The notes: generated by a model not told the origin, from the letters alone. DNA of 64,000 nucleotides from Streptomyces sp. NBC_00078 (GCF_026343335.1 NZ_JAPELX010000001.1:6200001-6264000); one strand, 5' to 3'. Counted from the stretch's first letter, positions 1 to 8,917 are shown. Numbers and translations: made by a program.

Positions 1-766
1 TCGGGCCCTCGGCGCCCCACTGGTACGGCTTGCCCAGCTGCCGCACGGCGTACCGCAGCGCCCGGTCGCCCTCCTGCGACGCCTCGTTCTTGTCACTCAG
101 CGCGCCGGACGCCGTGATCCGCTGCTGTGCCCTGTCGACCCCGTTCTTCTCCAACTCGGCGAGCGCGGCCAGCTGTTCGGGGGTGAGGGAGACGAGGAGT
201 TCCTCGACGGCCTTCAACCGTCCCTGTACGTCGTCCCGGTCCTTCTTCTGCCGCGCGGCCAGGGAGAGCTGGTCGTCGAGTGCCTTGCGCGCCTTGCGGG
301 CCAGGACGTCGGCCTTCTTCTCGGTGCCGGTCAGCCGGCCGACCGTCTCGGCCCGCTCCCGCGCCAACTGGCCGATCACATGGCCCTGGTCGAGCGCCTG
401 CTGCGGGTTGCGGGCCAGCAGCAGGCGTACGTACGAGGAGATGTCGGTGCTGCCCTGGTACTGCTGCCGGGCCAGGCGGCCCGCCGCGCCCCGGCTGTCC
501 TGCAGCGAGAGGCGGGTCCGGGCCAGCGCGCGGTCCAGACGGGCCACCTCGGCACGCTGCTTCTTCAGTTTCTCCGCGGTGGCGTCGTAGGTCTCGGTGG
601 CCCGCTCCGCCTCGCGGTAAAGCCGCTGAAGGTCCGTCAGCTGCTGGGCGACGGTGCGTTCGCCGCCGGGCCCGGGCTCGGGCACGGCTGCGGCGGGCAG
701 CGGTGCGAGGACGGCGCCGGCGGCCATCGCCGCCGTACACACCAGACGCAGAAGCCTTCCTGACAC
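1..766 (-). CDS. NlpC/P60 family secreted cell-wall hydrolase (3' end cut by window edge)
   Basis: The first 255 residues of a secreted peptidoglycan hydrolase are present. The GTG start at 766 has GGAGG 5-9 bases upstream. Residues 1-30 form a signal peptide (LLRLVCTAAMAAGAVLAPLP). Residues 35-210 are Gln/Glu/Arg-rich and read as a coiled coil, as in RipA/P60-type enzymes. From about residue 225 the motif QLGKPYQWGAEGP opens an NlpC/P60 domain; its catalytic Cys and His lie beyond position 1. The family cleaves D-Glu-mDAP stem-peptide bonds outside the membrane. The fold is clear; the bond cut is inferred from family. Confidence 0.85.
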   Translation of the reverse strand, partial: MSGRLLRLVCTAAMAAGAVLAPLPAAAVPEPGPGGERTVAQQLTDLQRLYREAERATETYDATAEKLKKQRAEVARLDRALARTRLSLQDSRGAAGRLARQQYQGSTDISSYVRLLLARNPQQALDQGHVIGQLARERAETVGRLTGTEKKADVLARKARKALDDQLSLAARQKKDRDDVQGRLKAVEELLVSLTPEQLAALAELEKNGVDRAQQRITASGALSDKNEASQEGDRALRYAVRQLGKPYQWGAEGP

Positions 767-869
767 GTCATCACCTCCCGTGCGGGGCGGTCTCTCCGCT
801 CCGTACAGTCAGCTCTTGACGTACGTGGCACGTAATCGCACCGGCTGTGCGCGGTTCGGCGCAATCACG

Positions 870-1199
870 TCACCCGTCGGTGTCGTCCGGCTTGCCGCCC
901 GGCGTGGCGTCCGGACCGGTGTCCGGCTTGGACCACGGCCACTTCAGCCTGTCGATCCTGCCCGTGGGGTCGTACTCGTACTTCCACCCCTGCGGCAGTC
1001 CGAGGCGCTTGCTGTGGCCGCGTGGGACGCGCCGGTAGACGAGCACGGTGGGCGGGCCCCCGGCGGCGTCCGGGAGGGGGATGCGGTACGTCTTGGGCGG
1101 GTGCCCGGTGGGGCCCACGAGGACCGGCAGCACACGGCCGTCCATCGGGCCGCCCTCGAAGGGGGTGTGTTCGCTCTTCACGGCACCAGTGTCAGACAT
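870..1199 (-). CDS. Conserved hypothetical protein, 109 aa
   Basis: A small soluble protein with no motif I recognise. It is rich in Gly and Pro and has a tryptophan-containing C-terminal stretch (RLKWPWSKPD) and a polar tail. Its ATG overlaps the last 8 bases of the upstream TetR gene, so the two are probably translationally coupled. No signal peptide or membrane segment. Codon use is typical of the neighbourhood, which supports a real gene; function unknown. Confidence 0.6.
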   Translation of the reverse strand: MSDTGAVKSEHTPFEGGPMDGRVLPVLVGPTGHPPKTYRIPLPDAAGGPPTVLVYRRVPRGHSKRLGLPQGWKYEYDPTGRIDRLKWPWSKPDTGPDATPGGKPDDTDG

Positions 1200-1839
1200 T
1201 CTCCGCCAGCGCCCGCACCAGCGCGGCGGTCTGCGGGTCCCGGCCCGCGGTCACCGAGAGGACGGCCGTGAACTGCTCGACCAGCCAGTCCCGCAGCTCG
1301 TCGACCGGCGGCTGCTTGTCCTCGTCGAGCCAGATCAGGGAGGCCGCCTCGACCGCGGTGATCCACATCCGTACGGTCATGCGCAGCAGCAGTCCGGGAT
1401 CCGTGACCTCCAGATGGCTCAGGATGTGCTCCGCTGCGGCCCGGCGTACGCCGTCCACGATGGCGGTCGTCCGGGACGTCCCGACCACGCTGCCGCCCTG
1501 CAGCAGTGCGCTGAAGCCGGCGTCATGCTGGTCGACGAAGGCGAGATAGCGGTCGAGGGCACGGGCCAGACGGCGCAGGAGGGGGCCTTCGCGGGCCTCG
1601 TCGAAGCACTGCTGCAGTTCGTCGGCGGCGGACCGGAGCGCGGCTTCGTACAGCTGCTGCTTGCCGCCGGGGAAGTACCGGTACACCAGTGGCCGCGACA
1701 CCCCGGCCGCCTCTGCCACGTCGTCGAGGGAGACCTCCTCGGGGGCGCGGTGTGCGAAGAGACCGAGAGCGGCTTCGAGGAGCTGACTGCGGCGCTCCTC
1801 GACGCTCAGGCGGCGGTAGGCGGGCGCGGCAGGCGTCAT
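1192..1839 (-). CDS. TetR/AcrR family transcriptional regulator
   Basis: A 215-residue one-domain repressor. Residues 10-60 contain the TetR helix-turn-helix (VSLDDVAEAAGVSRPLVYRYF, quoted in part: DVAEAAGVSRPLVYRYF), followed by a helical ligand and dimer domain. The start is ATG 1839; the frame stays open upstream into the 21-bp repeat region but has no homology there. It lies next to the divergent diiron pair at 2335-4509, and the intergenic region there holds a GCTTG-N4-CAAGC repeat. Control of those genes is an inference. Confidence 0.85.
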   Translation of the reverse strand: MTPAAPAYRRLSVEERRSQLLEAALGLFAHRAPEEVSLDDVAEAAGVSRPLVYRYFPGGKQQLYEAALRSAADELQQCFDEAREGPLLRRLARALDRYLAFVDQHDAGFSALLQGGSVVGTSRTTAIVDGVRRAAAEHILSHLEVTDPGLLLRMTVRMWITAVEAASLIWLDEDKQPPVDELRDWLVEQFTAVLSVTAGRDPQTAALVRALAENV

Positions 1840-1897
1840 GGGTGCAGCGTAGTCGGGCGGCTGCACGTGCGTCGTGGCTGGTCGCACGGGCGCGACC

Positions 1898-1981
1898 CGG
1901 CCCGCACGCGGTGCTCTTCGGCCCGCACGCAGTGTCCTTCGGCCCGCACGCGGTGCTCTTCGGCCCGCACGCAGTGTCCTT
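1898..1981. repeat. Tandem 21-bp repeats, four perfect units in alternating A-B-A-B order, in a 495-bp intergenic region
   Basis: Four contiguous 21-bp units (1898, 1919, 1940, 1961) each begin CGGCCCGCACGC and end in CTT. Units alternate between GGTGCTCTT and AGTGTCCTT endings, so the true period is 42 bp, twice. Decayed relatives (CGGCCCGCACCC, GTCGGCCC) continue to about 2240. Because 21 is a multiple of 3 the frames stay open as Arg-Pro-Ala type repeats on both strands, but no start site or protein family supports coding. I see no gene between 1840 and 2334. Confidence 0.8.
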
Positions 1982-2334
1982 CGGCCCGTACCCGGTCCGC
2001 ACGTCGTGCCCGGCGGGCGACACCCGGCCCGCACCCCGCGCCCGTCGGCCCGCATCCGGCCGCGCCCGTCGGCTCCCACCCAGCCCGTACCCGGTGCCCG
2101 TCGGCCCCACCCGGCCCGCACCCTGCGCCCGTCGGCCCGCACAGCGCCCTTCGGCCCGAACGCGGCGCCCGTCGGCCCAGGCCCGGACCGCACCCGGTGG
2201 CCGTCCGCCCGCACCCGGCCCACCGACCCGCACCCGGCCCCTCGACCCGCAACGGCGGTGACGCCCTGTACGCCGGTGCCCGGCTGGCCCGGCGCGGCGC
2301 CGGGGTCGCCGCCGCCGGCCGCCCCCGCCCCGCA

Positions 2335-3273
2335 TCAGGCCAGCAGGCCCGACGACCTCCACAGCCGCCGCCCGACGCCTCGCAGCACGCCTATGTCATC
2401 CAGAAAGTCGGTCAGCCTCTTCGCGCCGCTCTGCATGACCTCCCGCCGATGCCCGCTGGCCTTCACCTGTGCCATCGCCTCCCGCTGGTCCAGCCCGACG
2501 TTCGTGTAGACCTCGGGATTGACGAAGGCGACCGAGAACACCCGCGCGAACTCGCCGGAGGTGACCCGGGTGAACTCCTGCGACCACCTCGGCGCCGTCA
2601 CCATCTGCCGCCGCAGCTCCTCACGGGCGTACCGGACATGCCGGGCCTCCTCGACCACGTGGATGCGCGTGACGCCGCGGACCAGCGGCTGCACGCGCTC
2701 GTCCGGGAACGTCAGCCGCTGCATCCAGTCGAGGACCTCCTCGCCGAGCAGGGTGGCCGTGAAGGAGCCCGGCGTGGTCGAGATCGTCTTGAACAACCGG
2801 CCCAGGTTCTGGTGCACGCGGGCCACCGGGTACCAGGGCGCGTCCCCGCGCTCGATCAGCCGGGCGAACATCTTCGAGTGCCGGCATTCGTCCTCGATCT
2901 CGGTGAGCGCGTACCGCACGTGCGCGCTCGTGGCCGCCTTGTCGTAGACGTGCCGGACCAGCAGCTGCATGAGGATGAGCTCGAACCAGATGCCCAGCGA
3001 GGCGAGCGCCGCCGCCTCGTGCTGGGAGAGCAGGATCCGCTGCTCCTCGCTCATCCGCTTCCACATCGGCGTCTCGTACAGCGACACCAGCTCCGGCGGC
3101 CAGAACCACTTGCCCTCCTCAAAGGGCGCGTCCCAGTCCAGCTCCTTGTCCGGGTCGAAGGAGTGCCTGGCGGAGGAGGCGAGAAGGCGCTCGGCCACCT
3201 GTTCGCGGTCCTTGAGCAGCCCGAGCGCATCGCGCAGACCGTCCAGCGCGTCGGCTTCCGTCAGGGTCGTCAT
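2335..3273 (-). CDS. AurF-like diiron oxygenase
   Basis: A 312-residue helical protein with the duplicated carboxylate/histidine ligand pattern of diiron oxygenases: E86, E98 region, E129-D-E-C-R-H132, E178/E179 and E208/E209-A-R-H212. It matches the AurF N-oxygenase/DUF2236-adjacent family in length and motif spacing (EDECRHSKMF and VEEARHVRYAREEL). Such enzymes oxidise amines or other small substrates using O2; the substrate here is unknown. Start ATG 3273. It is divergent from a second diiron protein at 3400, which suggests a shared pathway. Confidence 0.75.
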   Translation of the reverse strand: MTTLTEADALDGLRDALGLLKDREQVAERLLASSARHSFDPDKELDWDAPFEEGKWFWPPELVSLYETPMWKRMSEEQRILLSQHEAAALASLGIWFELILMQLLVRHVYDKAATSAHVRYALTEIEDECRHSKMFARLIERGDAPWYPVARVHQNLGRLFKTISTTPGSFTATLLGEEVLDWMQRLTFPDERVQPLVRGVTRIHVVEEARHVRYAREELRRQMVTAPRWSQEFTRVTSGEFARVFSVAFVNPEVYTNVGLDQREAMAQVKASGHRREVMQSGAKRLTDFLDDIGVLRGVGRRLWRSSGLLA

Positions 3274-3324
3274 GGTTCTCCCACCTAGTTACCCGGGGTC
3301 ACATCCTCCACCGCTTATGAGACT

Positions 3325-3338
3325 GCTTGTCAGCAAGC
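3325..3338. promoter_or_regulatory. Inverted repeat GCTTG-TCAG-CAAGC in the divergent promoter region
   Basis: A perfect 5-bp inverted repeat with a 4-bp spacer, extended imperfectly by GAC/GTC outside. It sits midway between two divergent diiron-protein genes (starts 3273 and 3400) and close to a TetR gene. Size and place fit a TetR-type operator. The link to the 1192 regulator is inferred. Confidence 0.4.
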
Positions 3339-3399
3339 TCGTCAATCCCCTGCGCGCGACTTGTTGACCCCGCGTCTACCACGTGTGAGCCTGCGGGAC

Positions 3400-4509
3400 A
3401 TGCCGACTTACGACCTGTACGCCATGGACGCGGGAGAGCCCCACTGGCAGGTGCCGGCGACCGGCGCGGCGCGTTTCGCCTGGGAGTACGACGACGGCCG
3501 TGACCGCCTGCTCGCCCTGTACCAGAAGGGCAAGGACAAGCAGTGGGACGGGCAGCGGCGGATCGACTGGGATCTGGAGGTCGATCCGTACGATCCGCTC
3601 GGGACCCCGGACGAGTCGATGTCCCTGTACGGCACCAGGCACTGGGCCAAGATGACCGACAAGGACAAGGGCGAACTGCGCAAGCACTACGCCTCCTGGC
3701 AGTTCAGCCAGTTCCTGCACGGCGAGCAGGGCGCGATGATCTGCGCCGCGAGGATCGTCGAATCGGTCCCCGACCTCGACGCCAAGTTCTACTCGGCGAC
3801 CCAGACGATGGACGAGGCGCGGCACGCGGAGATCTACGGCCGTTTCCTGCACGAGAAGGTCGGGATGCTGTACCCGATCAACGACAACCTCCAGTCCCTG
3901 CTGGGCGACACGCTCCGGGACTCGCGCTGGGACATGCCCTACCTCGGTATGCAGGTCCTGATCGAGGGCCTGGCGCTGGCCGCCTTCGGCATGATCAGGG
4001 ACACCACCGACAAGCCCCTCCCCAAGCAGATCCTGGCCTACGTCATGCAGGACGAGGCCCGGCACGTGGCCTTCGGGCGCATGGCGTTGCGCGACTACTA
4101 CAAGCAGCTCAGCGACGCCGAACTGCGCGAACGCGAGGAGTTCGTCATCGAGGGCTGCTACTTGATGCGCGACCGGCTGCGGGGCGTGGAGGTGCTGGAG
4201 AACTTCGGCATCCCGACCGCGGAGGCCGAGGAGTACAGCGAGCAGTCCGAATTCCTGGCGCTGTTCCGGCAGTTGCTGTTCTCCCGCATCGTCCCCTGCG
4301 TCAAGGACATCGGGCTGTGGGGCAAGCGGCTGCAGCAGGCGTACGTGGACATGGGCGTGTTCGAGATGGGCGACTCGAACCTGGACCTGCTGATGGCCCA
4401 GGACGAGGAGATCGCGGAGCGGTTGGACGCAAAACGGTTCGCGGTGGAGGAGCAGGAGCGGGTGGCCGAGGTGACAGGGGCGATCGAGGCCGGCGCGGCC
4501 GAGGGGTGA
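3400..4509 (+). CDS. Ferritin-like diiron protein, 369 aa
   Basis: Two ExxH-type diiron half-sites are visible: E109 with D138-E139-A-R-H142, and E189 with D218-E219-A-R-H222. These define a ribonucleotide-reductase-like/ferritin-like four-helix fold. Length and motifs fit uncharacterised actinobacterial oxygenases of this superfamily. I chose ATG 3400; the frame stays open to TTG 3361 and GTG 3385, none with a strong ribosome site. It is divergently transcribed from the AurF-like gene. Substrate unknown. Confidence 0.75.
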   Translation: MPTYDLYAMDAGEPHWQVPATGAARFAWEYDDGRDRLLALYQKGKDKQWDGQRRIDWDLEVDPYDPLGTPDESMSLYGTRHWAKMTDKDKGELRKHYASWQFSQFLHGEQGAMICAARIVESVPDLDAKFYSATQTMDEARHAEIYGRFLHEKVGMLYPINDNLQSLLGDTLRDSRWDMPYLGMQVLIEGLALAAFGMIRDTTDKPLPKQILAYVMQDEARHVAFGRMALRDYYKQLSDAELREREEFVIEGCYLMRDRLRGVEVLENFGIPTAEAEEYSEQSEFLALFRQLLFSRIVPCVKDIGLWGKRLQQAYVDMGVFEMGDSNLDLLMAQDEEIAERLDAKRFAVEEQERVAEVTGAIEAGAAEG

Positions 4510-4550
4510 CGGACGGGCGCGGGGTGACGGACGGGCGCGGGGTGACGGTC
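4503..4550. repeat. Short 18-bp tandem repeat at the gene end, about 2.6 copies
   Basis: The unit GGGGTGACGGACGGGCGC runs from 4503, 4521 and (partly) 4539. It contains the stop codon of the diiron gene in its first unit. It is probably a slippage repeat and no role is visible. Confidence 0.7.
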
Positions 4551-4603
4551 GGGTGAGCGGTGACCGAGGGGGGACGGGCACCCGCATGGAGTAGCGTGCT
4601 GAC

Positions 4604-5452
4604 GTGTCCACGCCTCCCCCGCCCCAGGGCCCCTACGGGCCGCCGCAGAATCCCTACGGCCGGCAACAGCCGCCCCAAGGCCCTCACGCCCCCGGCCCGT
4701 ACGGGCAGCCGCCCGCGCAGCCGTACGGCCAGGCTCCGGTCCCGCCGTACGGACAGCCGTACCCCCAACAGCCCTTCCCGCAGCAGCCCTACGGCTGGGG
4801 TCCGCCGCCGAAGAAGCGGCGGGTCGGGCTGGTCCTCGGCATTGTGGGCGGGGCCGTCGGAGTGATCGTGGCGGTCCTGGTGGGGCTCGCGGTGCTCGGG
4901 TCGAAGGCCGAAAGCGGTTTTCCCGACGCCGACTTCGCCCTGACGCTGCCCAGGACGCTGCTCGACGGGCGCTACGAACTCACACAGGACCTCTCCGACA
5001 CCCAGGGCCAGAAGATCGAGAAGGAGATGGACGGAGCCTGGGACGCCAAGGTCACCGATGCCAAGGTCGGGCAGTACAGCCTGAGCGGCGACGAGGCCCA
5101 GGGGGAACTCGTGGTCTCGGGCATGTACGGGCGGTTCCGGCACGTCGACAAGGGCCGCGACGGCATGCTGAAGGGCGTCGCCGAGACCGACGGCACGACG
5201 GTGGCCGTGCGGCCGAAGGACTTCCGGCCCGGTGGCTCCGGCATCACGGTCACCTGCGAGGTGGTCACCCACAAGCAGCTGAACACGACGCTGACCTACC
5301 CGGTCTGCGCCTGGGCGGACGACAACACGGCGGCGGTGGTCGCCGAGGTGACCGCGAAGACGATCACCCAGTCCCCGTCGGACGTCGACCTGGAGGCCGC
5401 CGCGAAGACGACCCTCCAGGTCCGCTCGGGGACGGTGAAGGCGATCCGCTGA
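4604..5452 (+). CDS. Proline-rich membrane-anchored protein, 282 aa
   Basis: Residues 1-70 are a Pro/Gln/Tyr/Gly-rich cytoplasmic tail (repeats of PYGQP and PQQP). One transmembrane helix follows at about 75-95 (VGLVLGIVGGAVGVIVAVLVGLAV, quoted in part: GLVLGIVGGAVGVIVAV), then a 185-residue exported domain. This is the usual shape of streptomycete DUF-type membrane proteins whose outer domain is unassigned. GTG start at 4604. No operon partner is evident. Function unknown. Confidence 0.8.
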   Translation: MSTPPPPQGPYGPPQNPYGRQQPPQGPHAPGPYGQPPAQPYGQAPVPPYGQPYPQQPFPQQPYGWGPPPKKRRVGLVLGIVGGAVGVIVAVLVGLAVLGSKAESGFPDADFALTLPRTLLDGRYELTQDLSDTQGQKIEKEMDGAWDAKVTDAKVGQYSLSGDEAQGELVVSGMYGRFRHVDKGRDGMLKGVAETDGTTVAVRPKDFRPGGSGITVTCEVVTHKQLNTTLTYPVCAWADDNTAAVVAEVTAKTITQSPSDVDLEAAAKTTLQVRSGTVKAIR

Positions 5453-5461
5453 CGGCCGCCG

Positions 5462-5968
5462 CTAGACCGAGCACCCCAGACCGTCCGGCACCTGCAGCGG
5501 CACCGGCTCCGCCCCCTGCGCCGGGAACGCCGTCCGCAGGGTGAAGGCGTACGGCGTCGGGCCGTTCGCGCGCAGATGCAGTACGCGGGACTCCGCCTCG
5601 GCGACCGTGGGGCGGTGTCCGGACGGGACCCACCACAGGGCCACCATCGCCTCCTGCACCCGCTCGAACCAGTCCCTGCGGCGGGCGAGCATCTCGCGGT
5701 GACGGCCCTGGTACATGTACGCCGTCAGCGCGTCCGCGTCGCGCCAGACCGACATGTTGACGATCAGCCACTCGTCGCCGAGGACGGCCACGTCCGTCGC
5801 GTCGCCGGTCTCGTCCTGCAGCCGCCACACGAAACCGTCGGCGGCGTCCGCGTCGGCGTTCACGGGGTCGAGGTTGTCGACGAAGTCCTTCAACTGCTCG
5901 GAGTCCAGCGGGGCCCTGAGGCGGCCGATGTTCACCTGGGCGAGTTCGTACGCGACGGCAGAAGTCAT
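5462..5968 (-). CDS. DUF3291 domain protein (antibiotic-monooxygenase-like fold)
   Basis: 168 residues containing the DUF3291 pattern: AQVNIGRLRAPLDS near the N-terminus, then VNMSVWRDADALTAYMY and HREMLARRRDWF, and VALWWVPSGHRPTVAEA. These proteins have a ferredoxin-like dimeric barrel related to small monooxygenases. It ends 10 bases from the convergent 4604 gene. Start ATG 5968. The substrate is not known for the family. Confidence 0.8.
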   Translation of the reverse strand: MTSAVAYELAQVNIGRLRAPLDSEQLKDFVDNLDPVNADADAADGFVWRLQDETGDATDVAVLGDEWLIVNMSVWRDADALTAYMYQGRHREMLARRRDWFERVQEAMVALWWVPSGHRPTVAEAESRVLHLRANGPTPYAFTLRTAFPAQGAEPVPLQVPDGLGCSV

Positions 5969-6013
5969 GTACCGAACGGTAGGTCGGGCTGTCCGGGATT
6001 CATAACCCCCGTC

Positions 6014-7477
6014 TCATTCCCTGGAGTTGAGCACCGACTCCATCACCGCCCGGGCGATCGGAGCCGCCACCCCGCCCCCGGTGATGTCCCCGCGCTCCGC
6101 CGAGCCGTCCTCCACCACCACGGCGACCGCGACCTTCGGTTCCAGGTCGCGTTCGTCCTGCGCCCACGACACGAACCAGGCGTACGGCACACCGGCGTTG
6201 CCGATGCCGTGCTGGGCGGTACCGGTCTTGCCGCCGACGATGGCGCCGGGGATCGCGGCGTTGGTGCCGGTGCCCTCCCTGACGACGTCCTCCATCAGCT
6301 CCTTCATCCGGTCGGCGGTCTCCGGGCGCATCGCCTGGCGCGTGGGGCGCGAGCCCGCCGTGGCCACCGTGGCACCGCCCCGCGTCGTCGTCCGCTCCAC
6401 CAGATACGGCGTCCGCACCTGCCCGCCGTCGGCCACGGCCGCCGCGACCATCGCCATCTGCAGCGGCGTGGCCCGCGTGTTGTACTGCCCGATCGACGAC
6501 AGTGCCAGCTGCGCCCTGTCGACCCTGGTGTCGAAGGTGCTCGGCGTCACCGAGAAGGGGATCCGCAGATCCGCGTTGTTGAAGCCGAAGGCCTGCGCCG
6601 TCCGCGCCATGTCCGCCACGCCCACGTCGACACCCAGCTTCGCGAACACGGTGTTGCAGGACCACTCGAAGGCGTCCCGAAGCGGGGCGTCCTCGCAGCC
6701 CTCGCCCTCGTTCATCAGCGAGGTGGTGGTGCCCGGCAGCCGGTACGGGTCGGGCGAGCCGGTCGCCCTGTCGAGGTCCGTGACGACACCGGCGTCCAGC
6801 GCTGCCGCCGCCGTGACCACCTTGAACGTCGAACCCGGCGGGTACGTCTGCCGCACCGCCCGGTTGAGCATCGGCTTGTCCGGATCGGAGTTCAGCCGGT
6901 ACCAGGACCGAGCCGTCGCCGCGGCGTTCCCCGACAGCACGGTGGGGTCGTACGAAGGACTCGACACCAGCGCCAGCACCCGCCCCGTCGACGGCTCGAT
7001 CGCCGCCACCGCGCCCTTGCGCCCGTCCAGCCCTTCGTAGGCCGCCCGCTGCGCCGCCGCGTTGAGGGTCGTGACGACGTTGCCGCCCCGGCCCTGGGCC
7101 CGCGTGAGGCCGTTCACCAGGGGGAACGGCGAGAGCATCGGGTCGGTGCCGGACAGGACGGCGTCCCCGCTGTGCTCCAGGAGCGTCGTGCCGTACACCT
7201 GGGAGGCGAAGCCGGTCACGGGCGCGTACAACGGGCCGTCCCTGTAGGTCCGTTCGTAACGGAGCTGCTCGTGGGAGTCCCGGGAGCCGGTGACGCTCTC
7301 GCCGCCGACCAGGATGTCGCCGCGCGGCTGGTGGTAACGGGCGATGGCGGAACGGCGGTTGGCGACGTTGCCGTCGTAGGACTGGGCCTTGTAGATCTGC
7401 AGGCGGGCGGCGTTGACGAGGAGCGCGGCGAGCAGCAGGGTGCAGAAGAAGCCGGCGTGCCGGATGTGCTTCGTCAT
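6014..7477 (-). CDS. Penicillin-binding protein (class B transpeptidase, PbpA type)
   Basis: 487 residues with an N-terminal signal anchor (FFCTLLLAALLVNAARL), then a dimerisation region and the transpeptidase domain. Catalytic motifs are intact: S216-T-F-K219, S273-C-N275 and K417-T-G. The enzyme cross-links peptidoglycan outside the membrane. Its ATG shares one base with the stop of the upstream FtsW/RodA gene (TGATG), so the pair is translationally coupled. Such pairs act as glycosyltransferase and transpeptidase partners. Which process it serves (division, growth or spore wall) cannot be read. Confidence 0.92.
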   Translation of the reverse strand: MTKHIRHAGFFCTLLLAALLVNAARLQIYKAQSYDGNVANRRSAIARYHQPRGDILVGGESVTGSRDSHEQLRYERTYRDGPLYAPVTGFASQVYGTTLLEHSGDAVLSGTDPMLSPFPLVNGLTRAQGRGGNVVTTLNAAAQRAAYEGLDGRKGAVAAIEPSTGRVLALVSSPSYDPTVLSGNAAATARSWYRLNSDPDKPMLNRAVRQTYPPGSTFKVVTAAAALDAGVVTDLDRATGSPDPYRLPGTTTSLMNEGEGCEDAPLRDAFEWSCNTVFAKLGVDVGVADMARTAQAFGFNNADLRIPFSVTPSTFDTRVDRAQLALSSIGQYNTRATPLQMAMVAAAVADGGQVRTPYLVERTTTRGGATVATAGSRPTRQAMRPETADRMKELMEDVVREGTGTNAAIPGAIVGGKTGTAQHGIGNAGVPYAWFVSWAQDERDLEPKVAVAVVVEDGSAERGDITGGGVAAPIARAVMESVLNSRE

Positions 7478-8874
7478 CACGCAGCCACCTCCCCGTCGTA
7501 CTGGCTCGGTGCGTCGCACTGGCTTCGTGCCGAATGGCTCACCCGGATCAGCAGCGCCACGATCGCCCAGTTGGTCACCACCGACGAGCCGCCCTGCGCG
7601 AGGAACGGCATCGCCATGCCCGTCAGCGGGATCAGCCCGGTCACCCCACCCGCGATCACGAACACCTGGAGCGCCACGATCGAGGCCAGCCCGACCGCCA
7701 GCAGCCGGCCGAAGGGGTCGCGCAGGGCGAGGCCGGCCCGGTAGCCGCGCTCCACGAGCAGCCCGTAGAGGAGGAAGATCGCGGACAGGCCCGCCAGGCC
7801 CAGCTCCTCCCCGGCGGTGGCGAGGATGAAGTCGGACTTCGCCGCGAAGCCGATGAGGATCGCGTGGCCCACGCCCAGGCCCGTCCCGAGGAAGCCGCCC
7901 GCCGCGAAGGCGAACAGGGACTGGGCGACCTGGCCCGGGCCCTGGCCGGCCTCGATCGACGCGAAGGGGTGCAGCCAGTCCTGGACGCGGCTGTGCACGT
8001 GCGGCTCCAGCCAGCCGACGGCCACGGCGCCCAGGGCGGCCAGCAGCAGCCCGACGGCGATCCAGCCGGTGCGGCCGGTGGCGACGTACAACAGGACGAC
8101 GAACAGCCCGAAGAACAGCAGCGAGGTGCCGAGATCGCGCTCCAGCACGAGAACGCCCACGCTCAGCAGCCAGATGGCGAGGATCGGGCCCAGCACCCGC
8201 CCCGTGGGCAGCTGGACCCGCCTGAACCGCCATACCTGACGTCCGGTGTAAGCCAGCGCGTTGCGGTTGGCCGCCAGATACGCGGCGAAGAAGACCGCCA
8301 GCAGCACCTTCGCGAACTCGCCCGGCTGGATGGAGAATCCGGCAACGTGGATCCAGATGCGCGCGCCGTTCACGGCCGGGAAGAGGATCGGGAGCAGCAG
8401 CAGGACGAGCGCGCCGACGACGCAGACATAGGCGTAGCGCTGCAGCACCCGGTAGTCGCGGAGCATCAGCACGACCACGGTGAACAGGGTGACCCCCAGC
8501 GTGGACCACACGAGTTGGGTGGGGGCCGCGTGGTCGTGCGGGGTCTCCAGGTCGAGCCGGTAGATCAGCACCAGACCGAGGCCGTTGAGCAGGACGCCGA
8601 TGGGCAGCGGCAGCGGGTCGGCGTGGGGGGCGCGCAGCCGCACCGCGAGGTGGGCGAGGAGTGCGAGCACGCCGAGCCCGGCGCCGTAACCTGCGGCGCC
8701 GGGAGGGACGGTGCCGTTCCTGGCGAGGCCGACGGCGCAGTAGCCGTACACGGACAGCAGTACGGCGATGACGATGAGGGCGAGTTCGACGCCACGGCGC
8801 GACGGCGGGCGTACCGCGCGAGCGGGGACGTCCGCCTGTACCACGGTGGTTCCGGTGGTTCCGGCCTTGATCAT
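7477..8874 (-). CDS. FtsW/RodA/SpoVE family peptidoglycan polymerase
   Basis: 465 residues with about ten or more transmembrane segments from residue 28 on. SEDS-family landmarks are present: NGARIWIHVAGFSIQPGEFAK, quoted in part as GARIWIHV and IQPGEFAKVLL, DLGTSLLFFG, and GVTGLIPLTGMAMPFLAQGG near the C-terminus. The invariant Asp of the extracellular loop is likely within VLERDLGTS. It polymerises lipid II. Start ATG 8874. It is coupled to the PBP at 6014. Confidence 0.92.
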   Translation of the reverse strand: MIKAGTTGTTVVQADVPARAVRPPSRRGVELALIVIAVLLSVYGYCAVGLARNGTVPPGAAGYGAGLGVLALLAHLAVRLRAPHADPLPLPIGVLLNGLGLVLIYRLDLETPHDHAAPTQLVWSTLGVTLFTVVVLMLRDYRVLQRYAYVCVVGALVLLLLPILFPAVNGARIWIHVAGFSIQPGEFAKVLLAVFFAAYLAANRNALAYTGRQVWRFRRVQLPTGRVLGPILAIWLLSVGVLVLERDLGTSLLFFGLFVVLLYVATGRTGWIAVGLLLAALGAVAVGWLEPHVHSRVQDWLHPFASIEAGQGPGQVAQSLFAFAAGGFLGTGLGVGHAILIGFAAKSDFILATAGEELGLAGLSAIFLLYGLLVERGYRAGLALRDPFGRLLAVGLASIVALQVFVIAGGVTGLIPLTGMAMPFLAQGGSSVVTNWAIVALLIRVSHSARSQCDAPSQYDGEVAA

Positions 8875-8917
8875 GTCCGGAACCTACCCAAATCGTGCAT
8901 CTTGTGATCTCTTGGTC

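Noticed and set aside
1898..1981. CRISPR-like repeats
   Set aside because: Units are contiguous without unique spacers and no cas genes are present.
1840..2223. N-terminal extension of the TetR protein through the repeat region
   Set aside because: Repetitive Arg/Ala/Gly text with no ribosome site; the normal TetR N-terminus starts at 1839.
1048..3288. 746-codon open frame on the + strand
   Set aside because: It is antisense to the TetR and AurF-like genes, crosses the tandem repeats, and has no family signal; open only because of GC-rich codon bias.
5576..7744. 722-codon open frame on the + strand
   Set aside because: Antisense to the DUF3291, PBP and FtsW genes; no protein family.
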